A stretch of 16,521 bases of DNA from Bordetella parapertussis (lineage in GTDB: Bacteria; Pseudomonadota; Gammaproteobacteria; Burkholderiales; Burkholderiaceae_C), in contig CAMDSU010000020.1 in assembly GCA_945907335.1 (NCBI GenBank), forward strand, positions 1-16,521, written 5' to 3'. The stretch's first letter is position 1, and each line of letters starts with the position of its first letter. Of the stretch, positions 1 to 8,730 are shown one piece after another. Under the pieces are notes generated by a model. It made no database searches. It saw only the letters and a list, made by a program, of their open reading frames with translations, and was not told where the DNA came from. The position numbers were made by a program, and so were the translations under genes.

Positions 1-651
1 TCGGCAACCGTCAGATCTACCATGGTGAAAAGGTTGGCAGAGGGTGGCATTGAAGATGAATTGGTTTTGAATGCCATGCTTGCGGTTGAGCGTCATAAAT
101 TTCTTGACACTGCATTGGCTAACCAAGCGTATGAGGACACCAGCTTGCCCATTGGCTTTGGGCAGACTATTTCTAAGCCAAATGTAGTTGCCCGGATGAT
201 TGAATTGTTAAGACAGGGTAAGAACTTGAGAATCACCGGTAAATTAGGTCGGGTGCTGGAAATAGGCACAGGTTGCGGTTACCAAGCGGCGCTGTTGAGC
301 CATGTCTCACAAGAGGTCTACAGTATTGAGCGTATCAAAGGACTGTATGAGCGCGCCAGAGAAAATATCAGGCCGATGCGGCTTGGGAATTTGCATTTGT
401 TGTTTGGTGATGGCATGCAGGGGTATCCCTCCGGGGCGCCTTATGCAGGGATCATTGCTGCCGCTGGTGGAGATAATATTCCCACCGAATGGATAGAGCA
501 ATTGGCTGACGGTGGTCGACTGGTTGCACCGATGTCAGTGACAAAAGGAAGCCAAAGTTTGGTTGTGATTGATAAAACCTATTCGGGTATACAAAAAACC
601 GTTCTTGAACCGGTGAATTTCGTCCCTTTACTCTCAGGGTTGTCTGAATGA
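1..651 (+). CDS. pcm: Protein-L-isoaspartate O-methyltransferase, 5' end outside window
   Basis: SAM-dependent enzyme that methylates L-isoaspartyl residues in aged proteins so that they can revert to aspartate; cytosolic protein repair. The family signature is visible: the active-site stretch QAYEDTSLPIG followed by QTISKP (about residues 34-52 counting from the ATG at 22), then the SAM-binding loop VLEIGTGCGYQ (about 78-88). The frame stays open from the ATG at 22 back to base 1, and the codons before that ATG (ending V-R-S-T) fit the conserved lead-in to the MV-RL motif in relatives. I therefore infer that the true start lies upstream and the gene is cut by the window edge; ATG 22 would give 209 aa. 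The stop overlaps the nlpD start (ATGA at 648-651), so the two are probably co-translated. surE usually lies upstream in this neighbourhood but is not visible here. Confidence 0.95.
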   Translation, partial: SATVRSTMVKRLAEGGIEDELVLNAMLAVERHKFLDTALANQAYEDTSLPIGFGQTISKPNVVARMIELLRQGKNLRITGKLGRVLEIGTGCGYQAALLSHVSQEVYSIERIKGLYERARENIRPMRLGNLHLLFGDGMQGYPSGAPYAGIIAAAGGDNIPTEWIEQLADGGRLVAPMSVTKGSQSLVVIDKTYSGIQKTVLEPVNFVPLLSGLSE

Positions 652-1523
652 AATTTGTAAACCCATTTCCCATATACATTCGCCTTATTTGTCTGTGCTT
701 GGCATTCGCAGCTTTTGTTTCTGGTTGCGCAATATCCGGGCGCGGAGCTCCAGCACCTGTTGAAGACCGTAACAAACCCAAATCACAAGCGGTTTCAAAA
801 TCCACATATGAAACTCCTCGCGCGACAACTAAAAAGTCCGCAGCTATTGCTCCAGCCGATACAGCGGTAAAACCCGGCTATTACTCCGTAAAGCCTGGTG
901 ACACATTGATTCGAATTGGTCTTGATCATGGACAAAATTGGCGCGACATCATCCGTTGGAATGCGATCGAAAATCCAAATTTGATTGAGGTTGGACAAGT
1001 GTTGCGTGTTTTACCGCCCTCGGCCGAATCTGCCCCTGAAGCAGTGGTTGTCAAGCCTGTCGCATCACCCGGATCAGTTACTTCAGGCCAAGAAATTCCT
1101 GCAAATCCCGCAACTGCTAAACCGCCTAGCAATGCTGCGACTGAAACAACCGAGGAAGCCATGACATTTGGCTGGCCTGCCGCTGGTTCGGTGCAGTCAA
1201 CTTTTGATGAGGCTAAAAACAAAGGTATTGATATTGCTGGAAAACTGGGGGACTCTGTGATGGCGGCTGCCGATGGGCGTGTTGTATACGCTGGTGCGGG
1301 TTTGAGGGGCTATGGAAACTTGATCATCCTCAAGCACAACAATAACTTTTTAACTGCATATGCCCATAACCAAACATTATTGGTTCGCGAAGAACAGTCC
1401 GTGAAAAAAGGACAAAAAATTGCAGAAATGGGCAATTCAGAATCAGAGCAAATCAAGTTGCATTTTGAAATTCGCAAACAAGGCAAACCGATTGACCCCA
1501 TCAAGTTGTTGCCAAACCGCTGA
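648..1523 (+). CDS. nlpD: NlpD-type LysM/M23 lipoprotein, amidase activator
   Basis: Predicted outer-membrane lipoprotein that activates a septal N-acetylmuramyl-L-alanine amidase (AmiC in E. coli) during daughter-cell separation. 291 aa. A signal peptide with hydrophobic core (about residues 11-25) ends in lipobox V-S-G-C with Cys27. A LysM peptidoglycan-binding domain spans about 78-122 ([10 protein letters not shown] onward). A Pro/Ala-rich linker follows, then an M23/LytM domain at about 190-289. The metal site is degenerate: the first His of the usual HxxxD is Asn191 while Asp195, His240 and His272 remain, as in E. coli NlpD, so it is inferred to be an activator rather than a hydrolase. 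An AGGG Shine-Dalgarno at 636-639 and the ATGA overlap with pcm support the start. In many relatives rpoS follows nlpD and its promoter lies inside nlpD; here rlmD follows directly. Confidence 0.93.
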   Translation: MKFVNPFPIYIRLICLCLAFAAFVSGCAISGRGAPAPVEDRNKPKSQAVSKSTYETPRATTKKSAAIAPADTAVKPGYYSVKPGDTLIRIGLDHGQNWRDIIRWNAIENPNLIEVGQVLRVLPPSAESAPEAVVVKPVASPGSVTSGQEIPANPATAKPPSNAATETTEEAMTFGWPAAGSVQSTFDEAKNKGIDIAGKLGDSVMAAADGRVVYAGAGLRGYGNLIILKHNNNFLTAYAHNQTLLVREEQSVKKGQKIAEMGNSESEQIKLHFEIRKQGKPIDPIKLLPNR

Positions 1524-1533
1524 GATGCACTGT

Positions 1534-2940
1534 ATGCCTGACACAACTGATGTTTTTAATGATGACAAAGGATTGCTGATTGAATCGATGGATTTAGAGG
1601 CCCAAGGCATTGCACATCGTTCAGATGGCAAAGTGGTTTTCGTGGAAGGTGCATTGCCTTTTGAGCGCGTCACGGTTAACGTGCATCGAAAGAAAAATAA
1701 CTGGGAGCAGGGGACGCTCAAACAAATTCTGCAAGCATCATCGCAAAGAATAAAGGCTGAATGTGTCAGCTTTGGCATGCATGCCGGTGCATGTGGCGGT
1801 TGCAAAATGCAGCATTTAAATCTGTACTCACAAGTCGCTGTGAAGCAGCGGGTAGTTGAAGATAACCTTTGGCACATAGGAAAAGTCAAACCAGAATTGG
1901 TGTTGCGTCCTTTGCAAGGGCCAGATTGGAAATACCGACACAGGTCAAGGTTATCTGTCAGATATGTCGTCAAGAAATCGAAAGTCTTGATTGGATTCCA
2001 TGAACGAAAAAGTGGTTATGTGGCTGATATGACCAGTTGCGCTGTTCTGCCTCAGCATGTGAGTGATATGTTGATGCCACTTCGTGAGTTGATTGCAGAT
2101 TTAAGTATCCGTGATCAATGCCCGCAAATAGAAGTTGCGTGTGGCGATGCAAGCACCGCATTAATTCTTCGTCATTTGGTCCCATTGTCCGAACAAGATG
2201 GCCAATTGCTCAGAGAGTTTTCTGCTCAATACCAAGTTCAGTGGTGGTTGCAACCGAAAGGTCTTGAATCGGTCGCCCCTTTGGATGACCTCGATTCGAC
2301 ATTCAGTGATAACAGTTTGTATTACGAGTTGCCAGCATTCCAATTAAAGATGTACTTTCGTCCGAATGACTTTACCCAGGTGAATCCTGCGATCAATAAG
2401 GTTTTGGTTTCGCAGGCGATAAGTTTTCTGGATATCCAGCCTGAGGATTCATTGGTAGATTGGTTTTGTGGCTTGGGAAATTTCACCTTGCCCATGGCAA
2501 GCTTGGCACACAAAGTCACTGGTGTAGAGGGCAGCCAGTCGTTGTTGAATTGGGCGAAAAAAAACCATGAATGGAACAATATTGCGCGATCAAATAAGAA
2601 GGCAAACTTACTTGCAGACATAGCATTTCAAGAACAAAACCTGTTTGAAATTTCCGCTGAATCACTCAGGTTATATGGTTCAAACTCGAAATGGCTGATT
2701 GATCCCCCACGAGAGGGTGCATTTGCATTGGTTCAAGCGCTGACCGATTCATTGAATGAAGACAGTGGTTGGTTGCCACCTAATCGCATTGTTTATATCA
2801 GTTGCAACCCAGCCACACTGGCCAGAGATGCTGGCGTGTTAGTCCATAGTGCAGGTTACCGTTGCACCGCCGTTGGGATGGTAAATATGTTTCCTCATAC
2901 CGCTCATGTAGAGAGCATTGCGATTTTTGACCGCCCATGA
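1534..2940 (+). CDS. rlmD: 23S rRNA (uracil-1939-C5)-methyltransferase RlmD
   Basis: Fe-S, SAM-dependent methyltransferase that makes m5U1939 in 23S rRNA. 468 aa from ATG 1534. An N-terminal TRAM RNA-binding domain covers about residues 10-68. Probable [4Fe-4S] cysteines are Cys77, Cys87, Cys90 (GACGGC) and Cys169; the first spacing (10) is longer than in E. coli RlmD (6). The SAM site is at [18 protein letters not shown] follows, and the catalytic nucleophile is Cys424 in [10 protein letters not shown]. An in-frame ATG also exists at 1525 (three residues longer). I prefer 1534 because GAG at 1522-1524 is then suitably placed as a weak Shine-Dalgarno; the further open frame upstream lies inside nlpD. 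It starts 10 nt after nlpD, so it is probably co-transcribed, and it ends at a terminator. Confidence 0.93.
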   Translation: MPDTTDVFNDDKGLLIESMDLEAQGIAHRSDGKVVFVEGALPFERVTVNVHRKKNNWEQGTLKQILQASSQRIKAECVSFGMHAGACGGCKMQHLNLYSQVAVKQRVVEDNLWHIGKVKPELVLRPLQGPDWKYRHRSRLSVRYVVKKSKVLIGFHERKSGYVADMTSCAVLPQHVSDMLMPLRELIADLSIRDQCPQIEVACGDASTALILRHLVPLSEQDGQLLREFSAQYQVQWWLQPKGLESVAPLDDLDSTFSDNSLYYELPAFQLKMYFRPNDFTQVNPAINKVLVSQAISFLDIQPEDSLVDWFCGLGNFTLPMASLAHKVTGVEGSQSLLNWAKKNHEWNNIARSNKKANLLADIAFQEQNLFEISAESLRLYGSNSKWLIDPPREGAFALVQALTDSLNEDSGWLPPNRIVYISCNPATLARDAGVLVHSAGYRCTAVGMVNMFPHTAHVESIAIFDRP

Positions 2941-2967
2941 AAAAGGCTCCTCGAAAGGAGCCTTTTT
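2940..2967. terminator. Bidirectional intrinsic terminator between rlmD and the BI-1 gene
   Basis: GGCTCC (2945-2950) and GGAGCC (2957-2962) form a perfect 6-bp GC-rich stem with loop TCGAAA. It is flanked by AAAAA (2940-2944) and TTTTT (2963-2967), so a U-tract follows the hairpin on both strands. It lies between two convergent genes and can serve both. Confidence 0.93.
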
Positions 2968-2982
2968 GTAGAAAAGCGGTAA

Positions 2983-3675
2983 TTATTCTTTTTCGCCGCC
3001 CATGATCCCCAGCAAAGCCAACAGACTTTGGAATACGTTGATCAAGTCCATGTAAAGTGCCAGTGTCGCTGAAATGTAGTTGGTTTCACCGCCATCAATG
3101 ATTTGCTTGATGTCATAAAGCATGTATGCGCTGAAAATGCCAATGGCCATGACAGAAATGACCATCATGCCAACTGTTGAACCAATAAAAATGTTGATGA
3201 TGCTTCCAACCATTAAAGCAATAGCACCAACGAAAAGCCATTTGCTCATTCCCGATAAATCACGTTTGATGAAGGTTGCCAAACTGGCCATCAGAAAGAA
3301 CACACCCGCCGTACCGCCAAATGCTGTCATGACCAATGAAGTTCCATTGCTGAATCCCAACACCATGCCGATCATTCTGGACAGCATCAGACCCATAAAA
3401 AATGTGAAACCAAAAAGTACGGCAATGCCCTTGGAGGAATGCTTGGTTTTTTCAATCGCATAAACAAAGCCGAAGATACCCACCAAAAAAACCACCAGAC
3501 CCAAGCCGCCCGAGAGAACCCTACCGATGCCAGTTGCCACACCTATCCATGCACCAATAACAGTAGGGATTAAAGTCAACGCTAATAGCCAATAGGTATT
3601 TCTCAGGACCTTGTTTCTTTCAACTGCATCAAGCCCGGATTCACGGTAAGGGATGGTTTGGATTTGTTCGCTCAT
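2983..3675 (-). CDS. Bax inhibitor-1/YccA family inner-membrane protein
   Basis: Integral membrane protein of the BI-1 (TMBIM, UPF0005) family. 230 aa with about seven hydrophobic helices beginning near residues 28, 53, 84, 112, 146, 168 and 201. The family signature near the C terminus is visible: YDIKQIIDGGETNYISA then LYMDLINVFQSLL; Asp188 and Asp210 are probably the conserved acidic pair that acts as a pH/Ca2+ sensor in BsYetJ. In E. coli, YccA modulates the FtsH protease and YbhL is a paralogue of unknown role; the sequence does not say which is closer. A strong Shine-Dalgarno (GAGGAG on the minus strand, 3682-3687) sits 6 nt before the start, and a plausible promoter lies just upstream. 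It is monocistronic, ending at the shared terminator. Confidence 0.9.
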   Translation of the reverse strand: MSEQIQTIPYRESGLDAVERNKVLRNTYWLLALTLIPTVIGAWIGVATGIGRVLSGGLGLVVFLVGIFGFVYAIEKTKHSSKGIAVLFGFTFFMGLMLSRMIGMVLGFSNGTSLVMTAFGGTAGVFFLMASLATFIKRDLSGMSKWLFVGAIALMVGSIINIFIGSTVGMMVISVMAIGIFSAYMLYDIKQIIDGGETNYISATLALYMDLINVFQSLLALLGIMGGEKE

Positions 3676-3701
3676 AGGAAACTCCTCTTTTTGACATCAC
3701 A

Positions 3702-3731
3702 ATCATATGCGATCAATTCATGTTAATTCAA
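3702..3731 (-). promoter_or_regulatory. Predicted sigma-70 promoter of the BI-1 gene
   Basis: On the minus strand TTGAAT (3726-3731) and TATGAT (3702-3707) are separated by 18 bp. The -10 matches the consensus at five of six positions and the -35 at four. The start point would fall near 3695, giving an untranslated leader of about 20 nt that contains the Shine-Dalgarno. Confidence 0.5.
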
Positions 3732-3853
3732 GAATAAGGTTTATATAGTAAATAAGCACTCAAATAATTTGCATTGTCAAATGTATGACTTTTAATTTCT
3801 TCGGCTGTTAAGGCTGCCGTTATGCTCTTTGAAACTTAAATGAGAAGAATCCA

Positions 3854-4261
3854 ATGAAAAGCAAATTTACACTTGAATCGGCCGATATCAACGCCATCGC
3901 AAAAGCTGCGGAAATTGAAGCCACAAAGAACAACTGGGCTGTTTGTATCGCCATTGTGGATGATGGCGGTCATTTATTGTGGTTACACAGGTTAGATGGC
4001 GCTGCTCCCATTTCAGCGCATATAGCTCCAGCAAAAGCGCAAACTGCTGCCTTGGGTAGGCGGGAATCTAAAGTCTATGAGGACATCATTAACGGCGGAA
4101 GATACTCATTTTTAACCGCCCCCCTGATAGAGGGCATGCTAGAGGGTGGAGTACCGATTGTCAAAGATGGACAGGTGATTGGCGCAGTGGGTGTAAGCGG
4201 CGTTAAATCATCCGAAGACGCTCAAATTGCAAAAGTGGGCATTGCAGCGATTGGCTTGTAA
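3854..4261 (+). CDS. GlcG/HbpS family (DUF336) protein
   Basis: Small cytosolic protein, 135 aa, covering one complete GlcG/HbpS (Pfam PF03928) domain. Recognisable are IAIVDDGGHLLWLHRLDGA (about 33-51), the helix with PAKAQTAALGRR, and the C-terminal GGVPIVKDGQVIGAVGVSG (about 93-111). Relatives include HbpS of Streptomyces, a haem-binding redox-sensing protein, and GlcG of the glycolate operon, whose role is unclear. There is no signal peptide. No glycolate-oxidase, haem or two-component gene is next to it, so context does not give a function. A weak GAGAAG lies upstream as Shine-Dalgarno. It ends 6 nt from the convergent PEP synthase regulator gene, with no terminator seen between them. 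Family assignment is firm; function is unknown. Confidence 0.88.
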   Translation: MKSKFTLESADINAIAKAAEIEATKNNWAVCIAIVDDGGHLLWLHRLDGAAPISAHIAPAKAQTAALGRRESKVYEDIINGGRYSFLTAPLIEGMLEGGVPIVKDGQVIGAVGVSGVKSSEDAQIAKVGIAAIGL

Positions 4262-4267
4262 TTGCTA

Positions 4268-5089
4268 TCAATAGGTTAGTCGTTCGGGCTTTATCTCCTG
4301 AATGATGGTGGTTGCAATTTCTTCTATGCTTTTGGTGGTGGTTGATAACCAGCGTATGCCATGCATGCGCATCATCGTTTCGGCGGCTGATACCTCTTGC
4401 TGACAGTTGTCTAAATTAGCGTATGTTGAGTTGGGCCTGCGTTCATTACGTATTTCACTGAGCCTGTCAGCAGAGATTGATAAACCAAATATTTTGTTTA
4501 AATGTGGCCGCAAGGCTGGGGGCAATTGTTGCCTTTCAAAATCTTCGGGAATCAGAGGATAGTTTGAGGCTTTGAGACCGTATTGCATGGCCAGATAAAG
4601 GCTGGTGGGTGTTTTTCCGCTGCGACTAACGCCGACAAGGATGACATCAGATTTTTCTAGGTCGGTATTTTTCTGACCATCATCATGCGCCAAACTGAAA
4701 TTGATGGCCTCTATTCTGTCGTGGTAAGCCTTGCTTTTGCTGATGTCTGAAAATCGACCAATCCGGTGGTTGGATTTGATACCCAACTCTACTTCAAGAG
4801 GTTTGACAAAAGTACTGAACATATCCATGAGCAATGCATTGGCTCCAGTTGTCAGGATATCTAGTAATTCATCCTTTGCCAATGTGGTGAATACGATCGG
4901 CTTCATGCCTTCCTTTTCAGCTGCATGATTGATTTGTTCAACCGCATGGTGGGCCTTTTCATCGGTATCGATGAATGGAAGTCGGATATGTCTGGCTTGA
5001 ATTTCAAATTGCGCCAATATGGCATTGCCAAATGTCTCTGCAGTAATACCAGTTCCATCAGATACAAAAAAAACAGTTCGGTTATGCAT
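4268..5089 (-). CDS. ppsR: PEP synthase regulatory protein (kinase/pyrophosphorylase)
   Basis: Bifunctional DUF299-family enzyme that inactivates PEP synthase by ADP-dependent threonine phosphorylation and reactivates it by Pi-dependent dephosphorylation. 273 aa, usual family length. The N terminus carries the family motif FFVSDGTGITAETFGNAIL (about 7-25). A P-loop, GVSRSGKTPTS, sits at 153-163. It is divergent from ppsA, its substrate, and that arrangement strongly supports the assignment. The Shine-Dalgarno is weak (TTGAG six bases before the ATG on the minus strand). Confidence 0.95.
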   Translation of the reverse strand: MHNRTVFFVSDGTGITAETFGNAILAQFEIQARHIRLPFIDTDEKAHHAVEQINHAAEKEGMKPIVFTTLAKDELLDILTTGANALLMDMFSTFVKPLEVELGIKSNHRIGRFSDISKSKAYHDRIEAINFSLAHDDGQKNTDLEKSDVILVGVSRSGKTPTSLYLAMQYGLKASNYPLIPEDFERQQLPPALRPHLNKIFGLSISADRLSEIRNERRPNSTYANLDNCQQEVSAAETMMRMHGIRWLSTTTKSIEEIATTIIQEIKPERLTY

Positions 5090-5265
5090 AAAACACTCAA
5101 GATAAGGTTGAAGTAGTGCAAGCTTTAAAATAGGTTTACAGGATTAAATCATGCGCTGCCATTAGAAAGAATTTTGTCTAAGTCTCTCAATGCCTACATG
5201 CATGTCCGGTGAGGTTTGCCTTCCAGGGCCTCGCTGCGCAACGCTTTAACTTTTGGAGTATTTTC
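5090..5265. promoter_or_regulatory. Divergent control region between ppsR and ppsA
   Basis: A non-coding stretch of 176 bp between two divergent genes must hold promoters for both. I find no convincing -35/-10 pair on either strand. A perfect 10-bp palindrome, ACATGCATGT, lies at 5196-5205, about 60 bp before the ppsA start, and could be an operator. No RNA gene is seen. Confidence 0.4.
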
Positions 5266-7656
5266 ATGTCTGTTCTTTTCAATCCATCGGCACTTGTCGT
5301 GCCATTTGAAAACCTGCGAATGTCTGATGTGGACTCGGTGGGTGGAAAAAATGCCAGTTTAGGAGAAATGATTTCTCAACTTCCTGCTGGAGTTGTCGTA
5401 CCCACTGGGTTTGCCACAACCGCGCACGCATTTCGTGTGTTTTTAAAACAAGATAATTTAGACCAGCGTATTGAGGAGGCACTCAAGCACTTAGATTCAG
5501 AAAATGTCAATGAGTTGTCTAAGACAGGCGCATCTATCCGGTCTTGGATCATGGCCCAAGCTTTTTCTCAGGCTTTAGAAAATGACATTCGACAAACTTT
5601 TGACACACTCCATGCAGGCGCTCAATCGGCATCTTATGCGGTGAGGTCATCTGCCACGGCAGAAGATTTGCCCGACGCATCTTTTGCCGGTCAGCAAGAA
5701 AGTTTTTTGAACGTACACGGCATCGAAGATATTCTTCACAAAATCAAAGAAGTGTTCGCATCCTTGTACAACGACAGGGCCATCAGCTATCGCGTGCACA
5801 AAGGATTTGTGCACTCAGAAGTGGCTTTGTCAGCAGGTGTGCAAAAGATGGTTCGTTCAGACTTGGCGACTTCAGGCGTGATGTTCACTATAGATACTGA
5901 ATCGGGGTTCAAGGATGTTGTATTCATTACTTCCAGTTATGGCTTGGGCGAAACTGTGGTGCAAGGTGCCGTGAACCCAGATGAATTTTATGTGCATAAA
6001 CCTATGCTGAGCGCTGGCAAAAATGCCATTGTTCGCAGAAGCCTTGGCTCTAAGTTGATTCAAATGAAATTTGCCAGTGAAAAAGAGCGACAGCATTCTG
6101 GGAAATTGGTTGTTACCGAAGATGTGCCATCAGAGATGAGAAATCGATACTCATTAACCGATGAGGACATTTGTCAATTGGCCAAATATGCGTTGGTTAT
6201 CGAAAATCATTATGGACGCCCCATGGATATTGAATGGGGAAAAGACGGTCTCAATGGCAAGTTATACATTTTGCAAGCCAGACCCGAAACAGTTAAGAGC
6301 CAATCTAAGGGAAAAGCGGAACACAAGTACAAGTTAAAAAACAAAAGTACTGTGCTTGCTGAGGGCAGAGCAATAGGGCAAAAAATTGGCACTGGGCCTG
6401 TGCGTCTTGTGAGTCATATTTCGCAAATGGACACGGTTCAGCCCGGGGATATTTTGGTCACTGACATGACCGATCCGAATTGGGAGCCCGTCATGAAAAA
6501 GGCCGGTGCTATTGTCACAAACCGTGGTGGAAGAACTTGTCACGCAGCAATCATTGCGAGAGAGTTGGGCATTCCTGCGGTGGTGGGATGTGGTAACGCC
6601 ACAGAGGTTCTACAGGCAGAAAGTTTGGTTACCGTAAGTTGCGCCGAAGGCGACACAGGGTTCATTTACGACGGCCTGCTAGAGACCGAAATTTCCGAAG
6701 TCAAGCAAGGTGTCATGCCAGACATACCCACAAAAATCATGATGAATATAGGCAACCCGAGCATGGCGTTTGACTTCGCACAATTGCCCAATGCTGGTGT
6801 TGGACTTGCGCGTTTGGAATTCATCATCAACAACAACATCGGCGTTCATCCCAAAGCCATTTTGGACTATCCGAATATCGATTTAGAGTTAAAAAAAGCA
6901 GTTGAGTCGATCGCGCGTGGACATGCTTCACCCAAGGCGTTTTTTATTGACAAGGTCACTGAAGGTGTGGCCACCATTGCAGCCGCTTTTTGGCCAAAGC
7001 CTGTCATTGTTCGACTGTCAGATTTCAAATCCAATGAATACAGAAAATTGATTGGTGGCAATCGCTATGAACCAGAGGAAGAAAATCCGATGCTGGGCTT
7101 TCGCGGTGCGGCGCGCTACTTGAGTGCAGATTTTCAGGAGGCATTCGCCATGGAATGCCTAGCACTGCGAAGAGTGAGAGAAGACATGGGGTTAACTAAC
7201 GTTCAAATCATGGTTCCATTTGTCAGAACTGTGGGGCAAGCCAAACGCGTTGTCGATTTAATGTCTCAACATGGTTTGTCCAGAGGTGAAAACGGTTTGA
7301 AATTGATCATGATGTGCGAAGTCCCCAGCAATGCATTGTTGGCTGAGGATTTCTTAGAATATTTTGACGGCTTTTCCATCGGATCCAATGATTTGACCCA
7401 ACTCACTTTGGGTTTAGATCGGGATTCTGGAATGCCTTTGTTGGCCGCAGACTTTGATGAACGCGATCCAGCGGTAAAGATTCTTTTACTCAAAGCCATC
7501 GAGGCCTGTCAAAAGCACAACAAGTATGTTGGTATTTGCGGCCAAGGTCCAAGCGACCACTTGGACTTTGCAAAATGGCTGGTCGACAAAGGAATTGAAT
7601 CCATTTCACTTAACCCTGACAGTGTGATTTCTACTTGGAATGCGCTCGCGGCTTGA
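5266..7656 (+). CDS. ppsA: Phosphoenolpyruvate synthase (pyruvate, water dikinase)
   Basis: Converts pyruvate + ATP + water to PEP + AMP + Pi, for gluconeogenesis from three-carbon compounds. 796 aa, close to E. coli PpsA (792). Domains in order: N-terminal ATP-grasp-like domain (about 15-365, with [11 protein letters not shown] and [20 protein letters not shown]), swivelling phosphohistidine domain (about 385-475) with GGRTCHAA, and C-terminal PEP/pyruvate TIM barrel ([22 protein letters not shown] near the end). Catalytic His is residue 426; the Thr two residues before it (424) is the expected target of the regulatory protein encoded divergently upstream. I chose ATG 5266 because GGAG (5255-5258) is correctly spaced and MSVLFNPSA leads into the conserved domain; the frame is open up to 5209 but the extra residues look non-native. 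Confidence 0.95.
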   Translation: MSVLFNPSALVVPFENLRMSDVDSVGGKNASLGEMISQLPAGVVVPTGFATTAHAFRVFLKQDNLDQRIEEALKHLDSENVNELSKTGASIRSWIMAQAFSQALENDIRQTFDTLHAGAQSASYAVRSSATAEDLPDASFAGQQESFLNVHGIEDILHKIKEVFASLYNDRAISYRVHKGFVHSEVALSAGVQKMVRSDLATSGVMFTIDTESGFKDVVFITSSYGLGETVVQGAVNPDEFYVHKPMLSAGKNAIVRRSLGSKLIQMKFASEKERQHSGKLVVTEDVPSEMRNRYSLTDEDICQLAKYALVIENHYGRPMDIEWGKDGLNGKLYILQARPETVKSQSKGKAEHKYKLKNKSTVLAEGRAIGQKIGTGPVRLVSHISQMDTVQPGDILVTDMTDPNWEPVMKKAGAIVTNRGGRTCHAAIIARELGIPAVVGCGNATEVLQAESLVTVSCAEGDTGFIYDGLLETEISEVKQGVMPDIPTKIMMNIGNPSMAFDFAQLPNAGVGLARLEFIINNNIGVHPKAILDYPNIDLELKKAVESIARGHASPKAFFIDKVTEGVATIAAAFWPKPVIVRLSDFKSNEYRKLIGGNRYEPEEENPMLGFRGAARYLSADFQEAFAMECLALRRVREDMGLTNVQIMVPFVRTVGQAKRVVDLMSQHGLSRGENGLKLIMMCEVPSNALLAEDFLEYFDGFSIGSNDLTQLTLGLDRDSGMPLLAADFDERDPAVKILLLKAIEACQKHNKYVGICGQGPSDHLDFAKWLVDKGIESISLNPDSVISTWNALAA

Positions 7657-7682
7657 ATGCCTAGGCTTGGTAAAAAATTGGT

Positions 7683-7688
7683 TAGAAT
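7683..7688 (+). promoter_or_regulatory. Possible -10 element for the rpsF operon
   Basis: TAGAAT matches the sigma-70 -10 at five of six positions and lies about 70 bp before rpsF, just in front of the structured leader. No good -35 is found 16-18 bp upstream (TTGGTA at 7667 is only 10 bp away), so this is weak. An 8-bp palindrome, GCCTAGGC, lies at 7659-7666 just after the ppsA stop. Confidence 0.3.
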
Positions 7689-7702
7689 GTAAGGCTTTTC
7701 AC

Positions 7703-7750
7703 CCTTGCCGCACCACTGACGACGCTGTGGGCGGCTCAATCCACAAGGAG
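7703..7750 (+). promoter_or_regulatory. Candidate S6:S18 autoregulatory leader of the rpsF operon
   Basis: A long hairpin is visible in the 5' leader: GCCGC (7707-7711) pairs with GCGGC (7731-7735), then after a single bulged A, CCAC (7713-7716) pairs with GTGG (7727-7730), loop TGACGACGCT. Outside it CCTT (7703-7706) can pair with AAGG (7745-7748), which is part of the Shine-Dalgarno AAGGAG of rpsF. A 9-nt strand (7736-7744) is left unpaired on the 3' side. rpsF leaders of many bacteria carry a CCG-containing bulged hairpin that binds the S6:S18 complex and represses translation; position and CCG content fit, but I could not compare with the covariance model. Confidence 0.55.
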
Positions 7751-7755
7751 AGTTC

Positions 7756-8121
7756 ATGCGTCATTACGAAATAATTCTTTTAATTCATCCCGATCAAAGT
7801 GAGCAAGTACCTGCCATGCTGGAGCGGTACAAAGCTCTGATTACAAATGGTGGCGGAAAAGTGCATCGTTTGGAAGATTGGGGAAGACGCCAGTTGACCT
7901 ACATGATCAACAAATTGGCAAAGGCACATTACCTGTGTTTGAATATTGAAGCCAATCAAGAAGTCATGGCTGAACTTGAGCATGCTTTCAAATTCAATGA
8001 TGCTGTATTGAGGCACTTGACTGTATCGAAGAAAAAAGCCGAAACCGCTCCTTCTTTGATGATGAAAACAGTGGAGCGCGAAGAAGCCCGCAAAACCCAG
8101 CACACTGAATTCCAAGCCTGA
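7756..8121 (+). CDS. rpsF: Ribosomal protein bS6
   Basis: Small-subunit protein that pairs with S18 on the 16S rRNA platform. 121 aa. The fold is recognised from [19 protein letters not shown] at the N terminus, [19 protein letters not shown] (about 41-59) and the terminal strand [11 protein letters not shown]. The tail after about residue 95 is charged and not conserved. AAGGAG (7745-7750) is 5 nt before the ATG and may be masked by the leader structure. First gene of rpsF-priB-rpsR-rplI. Confidence 0.97.
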   Translation: MRHYEIILLIHPDQSEQVPAMLERYKALITNGGGKVHRLEDWGRRQLTYMINKLAKAHYLCLNIEANQEVMAELEHAFKFNDAVLRHLTVSKKKAETAPSLMMKTVEREEARKTQHTEFQA

Positions 8122-8136
8122 TTTTGTTGCCCAGAT

Positions 8137-8427
8137 GTGAATCGTGTCGATTTGATTGCGCATGTTGAAGAAATATCTGCACTGCGCTACTCTCCCTCAG
8201 GGTTACCTGTTGTCGAATGTCGATTGATCCATGAATCCGAAATTGAAGAAGCAGGTATCGTCAGAAAAGTCTCTTTAAATTTAAAGTCAAAAGCTGTTGG
8301 CATATTGGCTGAAAAATTAATCCGACAACCTCTGCATACCCCTTTTCTATTCAAAGGTTTCCTGGCTTCTGGCACAAATTCCAAATCAGTCATTTTTCAT
8401 ATTCACTCATATCAAACTGTTTCTTAG
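8137..8427 (+). CDS. priB: Primosomal replication protein N (PriB)
   Basis: Dimeric OB-fold single-stranded-DNA-binding protein that helps PriA reload DnaB at stalled forks. 96 aa, normal length. Visible family features: [21 protein letters not shown] at the N terminus, [15 protein letters not shown], and [11 protein letters not shown] near the C terminus. The only reasonable start is GTG 8137: the ATG at 8135 is out of frame and stops at once. There is no clear Shine-Dalgarno, so translation is probably coupled to rpsF, which ends 15 nt upstream in the same reading frame. Its location between rpsF and rpsR is the classic one in beta- and gamma-proteobacteria. Confidence 0.93.
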   Translation: MNRVDLIAHVEEISALRYSPSGLPVVECRLIHESEIEEAGIVRKVSLNLKSKAVGILAEKLIRQPLHTPFLFKGFLASGTNSKSVIFHIHSYQTVS

Positions 8428-8438
8428 GAGCCCCACAC

Positions 8439-8720
8439 ATGGCCACTTTTAAAAAATTCAATAAAGACAAGCGCCCAAAGCGCAATACACAATCTTTGCT
8501 TTTCAAGCGGAAAAGATTTTGTCGCTTCACGGTGACTGGTGTAGAAGAAATCGATTACAAAGACATAGATACTTTGCGTGACTTCATTGCAGAAAATGGA
8601 AAAATCATTCCAGCGCGCTTGACAGGTACTCGTGCGATTTACCAGCGCCAGTTAAACACTGCCATCAAGCGTGCACGATTCTTGGCCATGCTGCCATATA
8701 CCGACCAGCACAAAATCTAA
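8439..8720 (+). CDS. rpsR: Ribosomal protein bS18
   Basis: Small-subunit protein that binds 16S rRNA as a heterodimer with S6. 93 aa. The hallmark stretch is [19 protein letters not shown] (about 38-56) followed by [24 protein letters not shown] basic N-terminal extension precedes it. AGGAG at 8426-8430 overlaps the priB stop and sits 8 nt before the ATG. Confidence 0.97.
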   Translation: MATFKKFNKDKRPKRNTQSLLFKRKRFCRFTVTGVEEIDYKDIDTLRDFIAENGKIIPARLTGTRAIYQRQLNTAIKRARFLAMLPYTDQHKI

Positions 8721-8730
8721 GGAGCGCATC

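Noticed and set aside
452..805. Minus-strand open frame of 117 codons across the pcm-nlpD junction
   Set aside because: It overlaps two real genes, has no domain and no ribosome-binding site.
1443..1973. Minus-strand open frame of 176 codons opposite nlpD/rlmD
   Set aside because: It lies wholly opposite two well-supported genes, shows no recognisable domain and is Cys/Ser-rich in the manner of antisense shadows.
3769..3800. TTGCAT/TTGTCA motifs as a promoter for the GlcG/HbpS gene
   Set aside because: No -10 of reasonable quality occurs at the correct spacing.
5209..5265. Longer N terminus of PpsA from ATG 5209
   Set aside because: The extra 19 residues do not resemble the family, while ATG 5266 has a well-placed GGAG and gives the normal length.
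7780..8163. Minus-strand open frame of 127 codons opposite rpsF
   Set aside because: It is fully antisense to a ribosomal protein gene with no domain or start signal.
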